From positions 62,001-126,000 of the forward strand of contig NZNV01000001.1 of assembly GCA_002695025.1 (NCBI GenBank): a stretch of 64,000 bases of DNA, written 5' to 3'. Both the position numbers and the translations under genes were made by a program. How positions within the stretch are numbered: position 1 is the stretch's first letter; each line of letters begins with the position of its first letter. Of the stretch, positions 38,601 through 46,205 are shown piece after piece. The notes beneath the pieces were generated by a model. The model was not told the DNA's origin and made no database searches. It saw only the letters and a list, made by a program, of their open reading frames with translations. Source of the DNA: Owenweeksia sp. Its GTDB lineage: Bacteria > Bacteroidota > Bacteroidia > Flavobacteriales > Schleiferiaceae.

Positions 38601-38730
38601 GCTGACCATAACCGGTTACCAGGGTTATGATCCGGACATTGGTTCAGCCAGTGCTTTAAGTGCCGGGGTAGACTATGGTTTTTACCCACAGGCCAGAACA
38701 GTTATGGTTGGTTTTAACCTCAAATTTTAA
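35623..38730 (+). CDS. susC: SusC-like TonB-dependent outer-membrane transporter
   Basis: A 1035-residue outer-membrane receptor with a signal peptide (ALTALMILPFLGFAQ). A carboxypeptidase-regulatory-like domain occupies about 30-110 (GKVVDETAQRSLPGVSVVVK). The Bacteroidota TonB-linked segment DEVVVVGYGTSTKKELTGA comes next, then the plug (DQALQGQVAGVSINTNSG, NIRIRGLSTFGDNDPLILVD), then the 22-strand barrel to the aromatic C terminus (MVGFNLKF). It imports glycan oligosaccharides together with SusD. The 232 bases upstream hold no gene; TACCCTTG at 35538-35545 is one mismatch from a -7 box but has no clear upstream partner, which fits activator dependence on the HTCS. susD follows after 8 bases. 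Confidence 0.95.
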   Translation: MLKNYFSSSRQIALTALMILPFLGFAQTKRTGKVVDETAQRSLPGVSVVVKGTGNGTVTDDDGNFSIVVADSDTLVFSFIGYQTYKQRVGSTTNFSIALREDATALDEVVVVGYGTSTKKELTGATTKVKGENITKLNIPRMDQALQGQVAGVSINTNSGSPGGSSNIRIRGLSTFGDNDPLILVDGIVYDSEGLNALNPADIESINVLKDATAGIYGVRAANGVILIETKKGKANSKPQFEFSGYYGIQQTSNRLDLLNATEYAVVKNEAFANGNAPLPFANTALGKGTDWQDEVFQTAPIQNYNLTISGGSDRTTYSVGGSYFSQDGIVGGDKANFERYNARVNISSELSKKLTLNSIFLYTHEKRDILPENGIGSVLYNTVNAFPTEPVRQEDGTYSYLEEVSDIINPIAQMENTFNTSMVNKFVGKEELAYKINEHFTFTNRINYNYALVDGKVFSPLVWYGPGKAQNTAANANLDPTIVEIADSVFIERGASVYEARDTYIDFTYEGFVNYEQVFNKDHTVKGTLGASVFRREGEGLNATAYNIPNNSIEFADISANQAPGGFLNNAGSFQFEERLLSAFLRAEYGYKKKYLFSAIVRRDGSSKFGENNRYGFFPTFSGAWIISEEPFYSVKAIDFAKLRASWGVSGNDQIQNFAYRALLNGEGVYVFDDVITQGVAIGRASNPDLKWESTRQFNIGLDLTVLEHFDLSANYFVKNTYDLLFQPDVSGVLGSYGAGGFPPIINAGDVSNTGVELEVGYFTDPSRELRFSANYNVTFLNNKVTRTPEGIEFLPGAQFGVGGNVATRFEEGFPIGYFIGYETDGVFQSQQEIDDAPVTQAGAKPGDFRFVDQNGDGKISFSDDSDQTMIGSPIPEFTMGLNLTFNYKGFDLSTNIYAALGHEIIRNYERQQPYANQLNYVINRWTGTGSTDEFPRLTTGSTRNTVFSDYFVEDGSFVRMRNIQLGYTFPRKWMQYASFSSLRVYVAANNLLTITGYQGYDPDIGSASALSAGVDYGFYPQARTVMVGFNLKF

Positions 38731-38738
38731 GCATGATC

Positions 38739-40217
38739 ATGAAAAGACCTGTACTATACATAGCAGCCATTATCACCTTGCTGATCTCTTTTTCAGCATG
38801 TGAAAAATACCTGGATCTGGAACCACAATATACCCAGGATGCGGAGAACTTTTTTGAGAATCCCAGTGATTACGAACGGGCACTTATCGGAGCCTATGAT
38901 CTGTTGCAGTCCGCCTTTCTTACTTCTTGGATAGGTGAGATAGCTTCAGATAACTCGATTGCCGGTGGCGAGAGTGTAACCGATACCGAAGGTTTGCACG
39001 AAATTGATGAAATGCGTCATGATGCGGTGAATACGGAACTACGCAACATTTTCCGTTGGAACTATGCCGGGGTTACCCGTGCCAACTACATCCTGGAACA
39101 CCGCGATAATATTGATTTTGAAGGCAAGGAGACCATCCTGGCCGAAGCTAGCTTTTTACGGGCTTACTATTACTTTGAACTGGTTAAGTACTTCGGTGCG
39201 GTGCCCCTGGTGGTAGATCGCAGGCTTGGAGCCACCGAAGTAACAGAAGTAGACCGTGCCCCCGTAAGTGAAGTATATGCCCAGATAGAAGCTGATCTTC
39301 AGTACGCCAGTGAGATACTGGATTGGACCAATCCGGTGAAAGGAAGAGTTACTAAGGGAGCTGCTTTGTCTCTGCTGGGGAAAGCCTACCTGTACCAGGA
39401 TAAATTTGACCTGGCGGCCCAAACACTGGATCGCGTGATCAATGAAGGACCCTACAGCCTTTTTGGTGATTATGCCGGTTTGTGGACCGTAGACAATGAG
39501 AATAACTCGGAAACCGTTTTTGACGTGGAATATTCCGGTCTGGAAGGTGGTGGCTACGGCTGCCTTATCTGCCTTGAGGGTAATGCCGCCCCCGGATTTA
39601 ACGGTATTCGCCAGTATGAAGGTCCTATTTACGGGGATGGCAACAGCTACAACCTGCCTACTCAGGACTTGTATGATTTCTTTCCTTCTACAGATCCCCG
39701 CAGGGATATCACCGTTCTGGATATTGAGGCCTTCATTGCGGCTCAGCCGAACCCCGCTGCCATTACCTACGCAGAAGGTGGAGGAGGCCATACCGGTTTT
39801 TACAACAATAAATATATAAAGAGAAAGGCGGAGCTTGGTCTTCCTGATAATGATCTGACCAGCCCCCTGAATTACAAAGCCATTCGTTATGCCGATGTAC
39901 TCCTAATGGCAGCTGAGGCACATAACCGTAAACCAGCGGCTAACGATGCACAGGCTCTTATCTACGTAAATATGGTAAGGGACCGTGTAAACGTGACGCC
40001 TATTGCCAGTGGCGGTAGCCAGCTTACCCAGGATATTTGGAAAGAACGCAGGCTGGAGCTATCTGGTGAGGGCCTCCGCTTTTTTGACCTTGTCCGTACC
40101 GGAGAAGCAGCCAATGAGATAGATGGCTTTGTATCCAATAAACATGAACTCTTTCCGATTCCCCAGGTGGAGATTGATCTGGCCGGTGGAAACTGGAATC
40201 AAAACCCGAATTATTAA
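38739..40217 (+). CDS. susD: SusD-like glycan-binding lipoprotein
   Basis: A 492-residue surface lipoprotein. ATG 38739 is preferred over 38733; the lipobox is LISFSACEKYLD. Conserved SusD parts include ENFFENPSDYERALIGAYD, the TPR-like FLRAYYYFELVKYFGAVPLV, and the C-terminal RRLELSGEGLRFFDLVRTG. SusD closes over the SusC barrel and delivers oligosaccharides. It starts 8 bases after susC and the PKD lipoprotein gene follows 19 bases later, all in one operon. GGGGHTGFYNNKYIKRK lies in the region that usually forms the binding face, but the ligand cannot be read directly. Confidence 0.95.
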   Translation: MKRPVLYIAAIITLLISFSACEKYLDLEPQYTQDAENFFENPSDYERALIGAYDLLQSAFLTSWIGEIASDNSIAGGESVTDTEGLHEIDEMRHDAVNTELRNIFRWNYAGVTRANYILEHRDNIDFEGKETILAEASFLRAYYYFELVKYFGAVPLVVDRRLGATEVTEVDRAPVSEVYAQIEADLQYASEILDWTNPVKGRVTKGAALSLLGKAYLYQDKFDLAAQTLDRVINEGPYSLFGDYAGLWTVDNENNSETVFDVEYSGLEGGGYGCLICLEGNAAPGFNGIRQYEGPIYGDGNSYNLPTQDLYDFFPSTDPRRDITVLDIEAFIAAQPNPAAITYAEGGGGHTGFYNNKYIKRKAELGLPDNDLTSPLNYKAIRYADVLLMAAEAHNRKPAANDAQALIYVNMVRDRVNVTPIASGGSQLTQDIWKERRLELSGEGLRFFDLVRTGEAANEIDGFVSNKHELFPIPQVEIDLAGGNWNQNPNY

Positions 40218-40236
40218 TTAATTAAATCCTCATGCT

Positions 40237-41571
40237 ATGAAAAACTTAGTTAAACATTATGTGCCGCTCGGCTTTATGGCGGCTGTTTTAATGCTTGCCT
40301 CCTGTAAAAAGGAAGAGCCTTCACTGGGTAATGCACCTTCCTCAGCGGATGCACAGTTTACGTATAAGGCCTCGGCCCAAAGCGATAATATTATTGAGTT
40401 TACGGCTACCAACTCCGGCCTTTCCGCCAAGTGGGATTTCGGCAACGGTAGTAAAGCTGAAGGAACTACCGTAACCGGTACTTATCCCAATGCCGGTACC
40501 TATACCGTTACTTTAACGGTTTTCAACTCAGGAGGTAGTGCCAGCAGTTCACAGGATATTGTTATTGCCCAGGATGATCCATCTCTTCTGAATAATCCCT
40601 TGTACGACCTGCTTACCGGAGGTACCTCAGGCCCGGGTTATAAAGTGTGGGCAGTGGATTCTGCAGCAGCCGGCCACTTTGGAGTGGGACCTAACCCTTC
40701 ACAGAATGGTGACTGGCCGGAATGGTATTCTGCCGGAGCTTTGGAGAAAGCCGGTTCAGGAATGTACAATGATCGTTATACCTTCCACCTGCAAGGCTTC
40801 AAGTTTGATATGGAAACAGGAGGTGATGTATATGTAAACACCGAAAGTGCCGTTGACTGGCCCAACGCTGTACAGTCTCCGGTAGGTGACTACATTGCCC
40901 AGTTTGCCAACCAAATGGATGAGACCTGGAACCTGGTTGAAGGATCGGATACTACTATTTCCATTTCCGGTGATGCCTTTATTGGTTATTACACCGATGT
41001 TCAAACGTATCGTATTATTAGTATCGGAGAAGAGGAATTATTCCTGCGTTTTGAAGATAGCCGTAATACCGACCTGGCCTGGTACCTGCGTCTGGTTCCT
41101 GAAGGTGTGGTTACCGGAACCCCGGTTGTTAAATACAGCCTGCCTTTTGACTTTGAAACGGTTGAACCTACCTGGACTACATTTGGTAACAGTACCACAG
41201 CGGTAGTAGCCAACCCGGATGCTTCCGGTATTAATACCAGCGCTAAAGTTCTGGAAACCGTGCACGGTAATGAAACATGGGCCGGTTTCTATGTAAACCT
41301 TGATAATGCCCTGGATTTCTCCACCAATTCAGAAATCGCTTTAAAAGTTTGGGCTCCGGATACCGGTACCTTCCGCTTTAAACTGGAAGAGCAGAAGAAT
41401 ACCAGCAATTTTGTTGAGTTGGATGCTAAAGTCACCGTAGCTCAAACCTGGCAGGAGATTAGTGTAGACTTTAGCGGTGCAGCCGCCCAATATGATCGTC
41501 TGGTACTATTCCCCGGTTGGGATGTGGCTAATGCCGGTACCTACTACATAGATGATATAGTACAGAAATAA
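40237..41571 (+). CDS. PKD/CBM surface glycan-binding lipoprotein of the glucan locus
   Basis: A 444-residue lipoprotein (lipobox MLASCKKE). One PKD domain lies at about 35-115 (SAKWDFGNGSKAEG, AGTYTVTLTVFN). A central beta-rich domain follows (about 120-290). The C-terminal jelly-roll domain, about 295-444, resembles carbohydrate-binding modules (NETWAGFYVNLDNALDFS, RLVLFPGWDVANAGTYYIDD). It occupies the position after SusD that normally encodes the SusE/F-like surface glycan-binding protein, so it probably grips beta-glucan for the adjacent GH16 enzymes. No hydrolase motif is seen. Confidence 0.82.
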   Translation: MKNLVKHYVPLGFMAAVLMLASCKKEEPSLGNAPSSADAQFTYKASAQSDNIIEFTATNSGLSAKWDFGNGSKAEGTTVTGTYPNAGTYTVTLTVFNSGGSASSSQDIVIAQDDPSLLNNPLYDLLTGGTSGPGYKVWAVDSAAAGHFGVGPNPSQNGDWPEWYSAGALEKAGSGMYNDRYTFHLQGFKFDMETGGDVYVNTESAVDWPNAVQSPVGDYIAQFANQMDETWNLVEGSDTTISISGDAFIGYYTDVQTYRIISIGEEELFLRFEDSRNTDLAWYLRLVPEGVVTGTPVVKYSLPFDFETVEPTWTTFGNSTTAVVANPDASGINTSAKVLETVHGNETWAGFYVNLDNALDFSTNSEIALKVWAPDTGTFRFKLEEQKNTSNFVELDAKVTVAQTWQEISVDFSGAAAQYDRLVLFPGWDVANAGTYYIDDIVQK

Positions 41572-41587
41572 TAATTATATTGAGTAG

Positions 41588-41617
41588 GGAGGAGGTAGCC
41601 TCCTCCTTGCTCTTTTT
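41588..41617 (+). terminator. Hairpin between the binding-protein and GH16 genes
   Basis: A perfect 8-bp stem GGAGGAGG/CCTCCTCC (41588-41595 with 41599-41606, 3-base loop), then TTGCTCTTTTT. It lies inside the 59-base gap between two genes of the same direction. It may end part of the transcription so that susCD and the binding protein are made in excess of the hydrolases, or it may stabilise the upstream message. Confidence 0.65.
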
Positions 41618-41630
41618 CGAAACTATTTAA

Positions 41631-42767
41631 ATGAACAAATTGATCCCTTTTTTCCTATCCATTGTTTTGGCATTTTCATCCTGCACCCAGGAAGAAAAAG
41701 AACCGAATGTGGCTTTGCCAACGGCCCTGGAATACGATATAGAAGTATCAAAATCCACGGAGGGCTTGGTGAATGTTACAGTTTCCGCAATTCTGGCTAA
41801 TTACTACACGGTTTCGTTTTTTGAAGATGAAGAACCAGCCGTTGTGGAAATCAAGGAAGGAGAAGAAGCCAGCTACCAATTCAAATCTTCCGGCACCTAT
41901 GCTGTGCGGATAAGAGCACATGCTACCTATCAGCATTTTATTGAAGAGGAAGATTCTGTTACCGTTGAAGTAAAAGATACGGGTAACAATGGCAATAACG
42001 GGGAACTTCCAAAAACCGGGTATACCACTCCTTTAAGTTATAACGGTTACAACCTGGTGTGGCAGGATGACTTTAACGGTAATTCCCTTTCTACCACGGA
42101 TTGGAACTATGAAATAGGAACCGGCTCCAACGGATGGGGTAATAACGAACTGCAGTATTACCGTAAAGAAAACACAGAGGTAAAGGATGGCTACCTGATC
42201 ATTACCGCTAAAAAAGAAAATTTCGGAGGACGTGAATACACTTCTTCAAGGCTTACCACGCAAGGAAAACAATCCTTTAAGTACGGGCGGATAGATATCC
42301 GGGCCGCATTACCCTACGGGCAGGGGATATGGCCGGCATTATGGATGTTGGGCAGTTCTCATAGTTCTGTAGGATGGCCTCGTTGTGGTGAGATCGATAT
42401 CATGGAAATGGTAGGTGGCAACGTTCCCGGTGGTGGAGATAGCCGCGTACACGGCACTGTACATTGGGATAACAATGGTTCCTACGCCAGTTATGGCAAG
42501 AGTGATAAGCTCAGTTCAGGAATATTTGCCGATGAATGGCATGTATTCTCCATAGTATGGGATGACCAGGCTATTCGCTGGTATCGTGATGATAAAGAAT
42601 ACAATGTTATTGATATTACCGGTCCGGAACTAAGTGAATTCCAGGAAGAGTTCTTCCTGATCTTCAACGTGGCCGTAGGTGGAAACTGGCCGGGAGACCC
42701 CAACGCCAGTACCCAGTTCCCGCAGCGTATGGCTGTGGATTATGTACGCGTATTTCAAAAACCATAA
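41631..42767 (+). CDS. GH16 endo-beta-1,3-glucanase (laminarinase), lipoprotein
   Basis: A 378-residue lipoprotein (lipobox LAFSSCTQEE). Residues about 30-115 form a PKD-like beta domain (GLVNVTVSAILANYYTV). Residues about 135-378 are GH16, with the catalytic motif GEIDIMEM: Glu254 nucleophile, Asp256, Glu259 acid/base. WQDDFNGNSLSTTDWNYEIG, YGRIDIRAALPYGQGIWPAL and AVDYVRVFQKP are typical of the laminarinase branch. It is expected at the cell surface, cutting beta-1,3-glucan into pieces for SusCD. It is the first of three GH16 genes in a row and lies just after a hairpin. Confidence 0.92.
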   Translation: MNKLIPFFLSIVLAFSSCTQEEKEPNVALPTALEYDIEVSKSTEGLVNVTVSAILANYYTVSFFEDEEPAVVEIKEGEEASYQFKSSGTYAVRIRAHATYQHFIEEEDSVTVEVKDTGNNGNNGELPKTGYTTPLSYNGYNLVWQDDFNGNSLSTTDWNYEIGTGSNGWGNNELQYYRKENTEVKDGYLIITAKKENFGGREYTSSRLTTQGKQSFKYGRIDIRAALPYGQGIWPALWMLGSSHSSVGWPRCGEIDIMEMVGGNVPGGGDSRVHGTVHWDNNGSYASYGKSDKLSSGIFADEWHVFSIVWDDQAIRWYRDDKEYNVIDITGPELSEFQEEFFLIFNVAVGGNWPGDPNASTQFPQRMAVDYVRVFQKP

Positions 42768-42809
42768 ATGAGGAGTACGCGCTAAGCTAAACATCCAAAA
42801 TCAAAAAAT

Positions 42810-44957
42810 ATGAGGTCAAACCATATTCTTCTCACAGCGTGCTGTACGCTGCTGGGCTGGCATCTTACAGCCCAAACCCTGCTGTGGTCCGATGAGTTCA
42901 ACGGCTCGGAACTGGATCGCAACACCTGGACCTTTGACGTGGGAAACAGCGGCTTCGGTAACGGAGAGTTACAGGCGTATACCGATGATCCTGCCAATGT
43001 GCGGGTGGAGAACGGCAACCTGGTAATTACCGCTATAAGAGATGGTAACAGCTTTACCTCAGCCCGGCTTAAGTCTATAGGACGTCTTGATTTTAAGTAC
43101 GGCCGTGCGGAGATCAGGGTTAAATTACCCGATGTGGCCAATGGTTTATGGCCGGCCTTCTGGCTTATGGGTAATCGTTACGGTGCCGATGGGTGGCCCT
43201 ATTGTGGAGAGATTGATATTATGGAAGTAGGTTTTAAAAGTGCTATCGATGCAGGAACGGTTAACCATACTTCCCTGAGTGCCGCCCATTGGTGGCACGA
43301 AACCGGCACCTGGGGCCCGTGGCTTCAAGCTGATTATGCCCAGGAAACAACGGTGAGTTCCAACTTTTACAACGGTTACCACACTTTTGGGATAGACTGG
43401 ACGCCCACTGAAATTAAAATGTATGTGGATGATCCTACTAATCCGCATTTCATCATGGATATTACTGCGGCTGAGCTTTCTGAATTAAAGGATAATCCTG
43501 CATTTTTTCTTTTGAACCTGGCAGTAGGGGGAATCAATTTTGTGGAAATAACAGACCCCGCGCAGATCACTGCTCCTTTTCCTGCCGAAATGCTGGTAGA
43601 TTATGTTCGCATATACGACAATGGTTTTGCCACCGTAAACGTGGGCAGTAATCCTCCTAAAACCGGGAATTTCGGTATCCTCACTGAAACTACAACGGTG
43701 AATGATGAAGTACATTATGGCTCGGATGCTGAACTGTACGTGTGGAACAATATGGTGGGTGTTTCCAATGTTACACCCCAGGAAGGTAGCGAGGCATGGT
43801 CTTTTGATGTAACAGCCAATAACTGGTGTGGCATGGGCGTAGCCTGTACCGGGGGGGATATCAATATGAAAAACTACTCAGACGGATTTCTGAAATTTCA
43901 CATGAAAACCACCAGTACGGACAACTTTAACATCGGAGTGATCAGCTCCGGTGCAGACGGGGGAAGTGTAGAAATGGTAGCCGGTACGAATGATTATGGC
44001 CTGGTACGTGATGGTAACTGGCATGAGGTGAGCATTCCTCTCAACCTGATGGGAAATGTTGACTTTAATACCATCATCCAGGCCTTTACCTTTGTATGCC
44101 ACGCTCCTTCGCAAAATTTTAATGTTTCCTTTGACAATATTTACTGGCAAGAGAGTGCAACGCGTCCTGCGCCTACTCAATCATTCGGGATATTTACCGA
44201 AACCACTCCTGTAAATTATATGTACCAATTGGGAGTTAACGGTGAATTCTACATCTGGGAGAACACCTTGCAACCGGCTGCCGAAACCCCTTACGAAGGT
44301 TCGGGCTGTTTGTCACTCACATCAACTCCCGGCCTTAACTGGTTTGGGTTGGCCTTTACCCCCTTTATTAAATATGACCTGAGTGCTTTCCATAATGACT
44401 CAGCCAAACTGCATGTATCTGTAAAGACCAGCTCTTCGGCCACTTTCCAGATTGGAATGAAAAGCGGCAATGTGGACGGCATCGGGCAGCAATGGATCAC
44501 CTTTGAAAGTGGCAATGATCCCTACGGGCTGCTTCGTGATGGCAACTGGCATCACCTGGAAATACCGATGTCACACTTCTACAATCGCGTGGACCTGTCA
44601 CAGGTAAGCCAGCTCTTTGAGATCCTGGGTACCACCGGTCCTATTACGGATCTGCAACTGGATGATATTTACATTACCGGTGGCAGTGGCAGCAATGTGT
44701 CCATGCATGATAATTCCGTGAATCACAGTATCCATGTGTATCCTAACCCTGTCGGAGATTATCTGAACCTGTCCGTACCAGCAGAAATGGGTAATGGTGA
44801 GGTGGAGATCGTAAATCTTACGGGCCAGGTGGTACAGCGCATGGATTGGAGTACTAAGACCAATAAGCTGGAAGTATCCGGTTTGGAATCAGGTATATAC
44901 CTTCTCAATTTCATCTCTGATAATCAAAACTACACGGTTAAATTCATCAAGAAGTAA
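42810..44957 (+). CDS. GH16 glucanase with duplicated C-terminal modules and T9SS tail
   Basis: A 715-residue secreted enzyme with a short signal peptide (ILLTACCTLLGWHLTAQ). GH16 spans about 20-275, with GEIDIMEV giving Glu134, Asp136 and Glu139. Two tandem modules of about 160 residues follow. They begin FGILTETTTVNDEV and FGIFTETTPVNYMY, and both contain a GLxRDGNWHxxxIP segment, so they are a clear internal duplication. They resemble carbohydrate-binding jelly rolls and are probably glucan-binding. The last 75 residues are a type A T9SS sorting domain (VYPNPVGDYLNLSV, then GLESGIYLLNF). Thus, unlike its lipoprotein neighbours, this enzyme should leave through the type IX system. Confidence 0.92.
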   Translation: MRSNHILLTACCTLLGWHLTAQTLLWSDEFNGSELDRNTWTFDVGNSGFGNGELQAYTDDPANVRVENGNLVITAIRDGNSFTSARLKSIGRLDFKYGRAEIRVKLPDVANGLWPAFWLMGNRYGADGWPYCGEIDIMEVGFKSAIDAGTVNHTSLSAAHWWHETGTWGPWLQADYAQETTVSSNFYNGYHTFGIDWTPTEIKMYVDDPTNPHFIMDITAAELSELKDNPAFFLLNLAVGGINFVEITDPAQITAPFPAEMLVDYVRIYDNGFATVNVGSNPPKTGNFGILTETTTVNDEVHYGSDAELYVWNNMVGVSNVTPQEGSEAWSFDVTANNWCGMGVACTGGDINMKNYSDGFLKFHMKTTSTDNFNIGVISSGADGGSVEMVAGTNDYGLVRDGNWHEVSIPLNLMGNVDFNTIIQAFTFVCHAPSQNFNVSFDNIYWQESATRPAPTQSFGIFTETTPVNYMYQLGVNGEFYIWENTLQPAAETPYEGSGCLSLTSTPGLNWFGLAFTPFIKYDLSAFHNDSAKLHVSVKTSSSATFQIGMKSGNVDGIGQQWITFESGNDPYGLLRDGNWHHLEIPMSHFYNRVDLSQVSQLFEILGTTGPITDLQLDDIYITGGSGSNVSMHDNSVNHSIHVYPNPVGDYLNLSVPAEMGNGEVEIVNLTGQVVQRMDWSTKTNKLEVSGLESGIYLLNFISDNQNYTVKFIKK

Positions 44958-44963
44958 GAGGGC

Positions 44964-46205
44964 ATGAGCGAGCTACAGGACCATAAAATAAAAAGATCGG
45001 AGAAAGTAAGCCTTGCTTTGCTCTTCCTGTTTGCTTTGCTCCTTTTGCAGTGCTCCAAAAAAGAAGAGCCAGAAGCTGTTGATGTCCCTGCGAAACCGGA
45101 TTATGAAGGTGAGTTGGTATGGAGCGATGAGTTTAACACGGATTCTCTGGACCTTAGCAAGTGGAACTATGAAACCGGAACCGGGGTAAACGGTGACTGG
45201 GGTACCGGTCAATTGGATGTGGCCACGGACAGGGAGGAAAATGTAAAAATTGAAAGTGGTGTAACTGGCGCTGATAAAGGCTGCCTGGTCATCACCACGC
45301 GTAAGGAAAAATTCATTGGCCGCAACTACACCAGCGGCAGGATCAATACTAAGAATAAGGCCAGCTGGGGCCCTGGCCATCGGATAGTAGTCAGAGCGTG
45401 GCCCCAAGGAGTGCAATTCAAAGGGCAAGGCTTTGCCTTTTGGATGATGCCGGACGAACTTCCTTCGGGTGAATCTCATCTGATGTGGCCTCAGGGTGGT
45501 GAAGTGGATGTTATGGAATACGTTGGTTCAATTCCCAATGCCAACCTGGCATCCGTGCATTATGCCTGGAGTTGGGAAAACAACCAGTACCAGGACTGGA
45601 ACCACAACCACCAGGGAGGCTATTATTCGTATGAGTCGGAGGAAGTCCCGGTTTCCAAACCCACCTATGGTAATTATCCGCCTGACGAAAATGATCCGTA
45701 TGCCGGAAGCTTTGGTTTTCATACGTACGGGCTGGACTGGTACGAGGACCGCATGGAGTTTTTTGTAGATGACCATATCTATCACATCCATTATTTTGAG
45801 GATGGCCATATCAGTGCCGATGATGGAGAGATCAAATCACGGGTGGATGTTACTGCGGACGGAAGAATCTATAAATCTGAGTTTTCCCATCATTTTGAAG
45901 AATGGAAACCCTTTGAACATAAGTTCTTTGTGATCCTCAGTGCGGGAGTTGGGGGAGCAGACCGCACCTACGGGGGCGCCATTGTGCCTGAAGCAGAATT
46001 TCCATGCCCGGTTTATATAGACTGGGTACGCGTATATAAACTTAAAAATAATGACTACCCTGCCGTATATGTAACCACTTTCGGGAGCATCCGGCCCAAC
46101 AAAAAATCCAATTATGAGAACATCATTATGCATGTTTTTCCTCGGCATTATGCTGATGGGAACAGGGACTTCCTACGCTCAATTTACCTTAAACTGTACC
46201 GATAG
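44964..46205 (+). CDS. GH16 glycoside hydrolase, third paralogue, with aberrant C-terminal tail
   Basis: A 413-residue predicted lipoprotein (lipobox LLLLQCSKKE after a hydrophobic stretch). The GH16 domain runs from about 45 to 360, with GEVDVMEY giving Glu180, Asp182 and Glu185, and ends at the usual YIDWVRVYKLKN. About 50 more residues follow (from PAVYVTTFG on) that have no GH16 counterpart, and the last 92 bases overlap the start of the next gene in another frame. A lost stop codon is a simple explanation. It has long insertions around 195-240 (HYAWSWENNQYQ, NHNHQGGYYSYES), so its substrate may differ from the other two, for example agarose- or carrageenan-like galactans or a branched glucan. 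Confidence 0.87.
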   Translation: MSELQDHKIKRSEKVSLALLFLFALLLLQCSKKEEPEAVDVPAKPDYEGELVWSDEFNTDSLDLSKWNYETGTGVNGDWGTGQLDVATDREENVKIESGVTGADKGCLVITTRKEKFIGRNYTSGRINTKNKASWGPGHRIVVRAWPQGVQFKGQGFAFWMMPDELPSGESHLMWPQGGEVDVMEYVGSIPNANLASVHYAWSWENNQYQDWNHNHQGGYYSYESEEVPVSKPTYGNYPPDENDPYAGSFGFHTYGLDWYEDRMEFFVDDHIYHIHYFEDGHISADDGEIKSRVDVTADGRIYKSEFSHHFEEWKPFEHKFFVILSAGVGGADRTYGGAIVPEAEFPCPVYIDWVRVYKLKNNDYPAVYVTTFGSIRPNKKSNYENIIMHVFPRHYADGNRDFLRSIYLKLYR

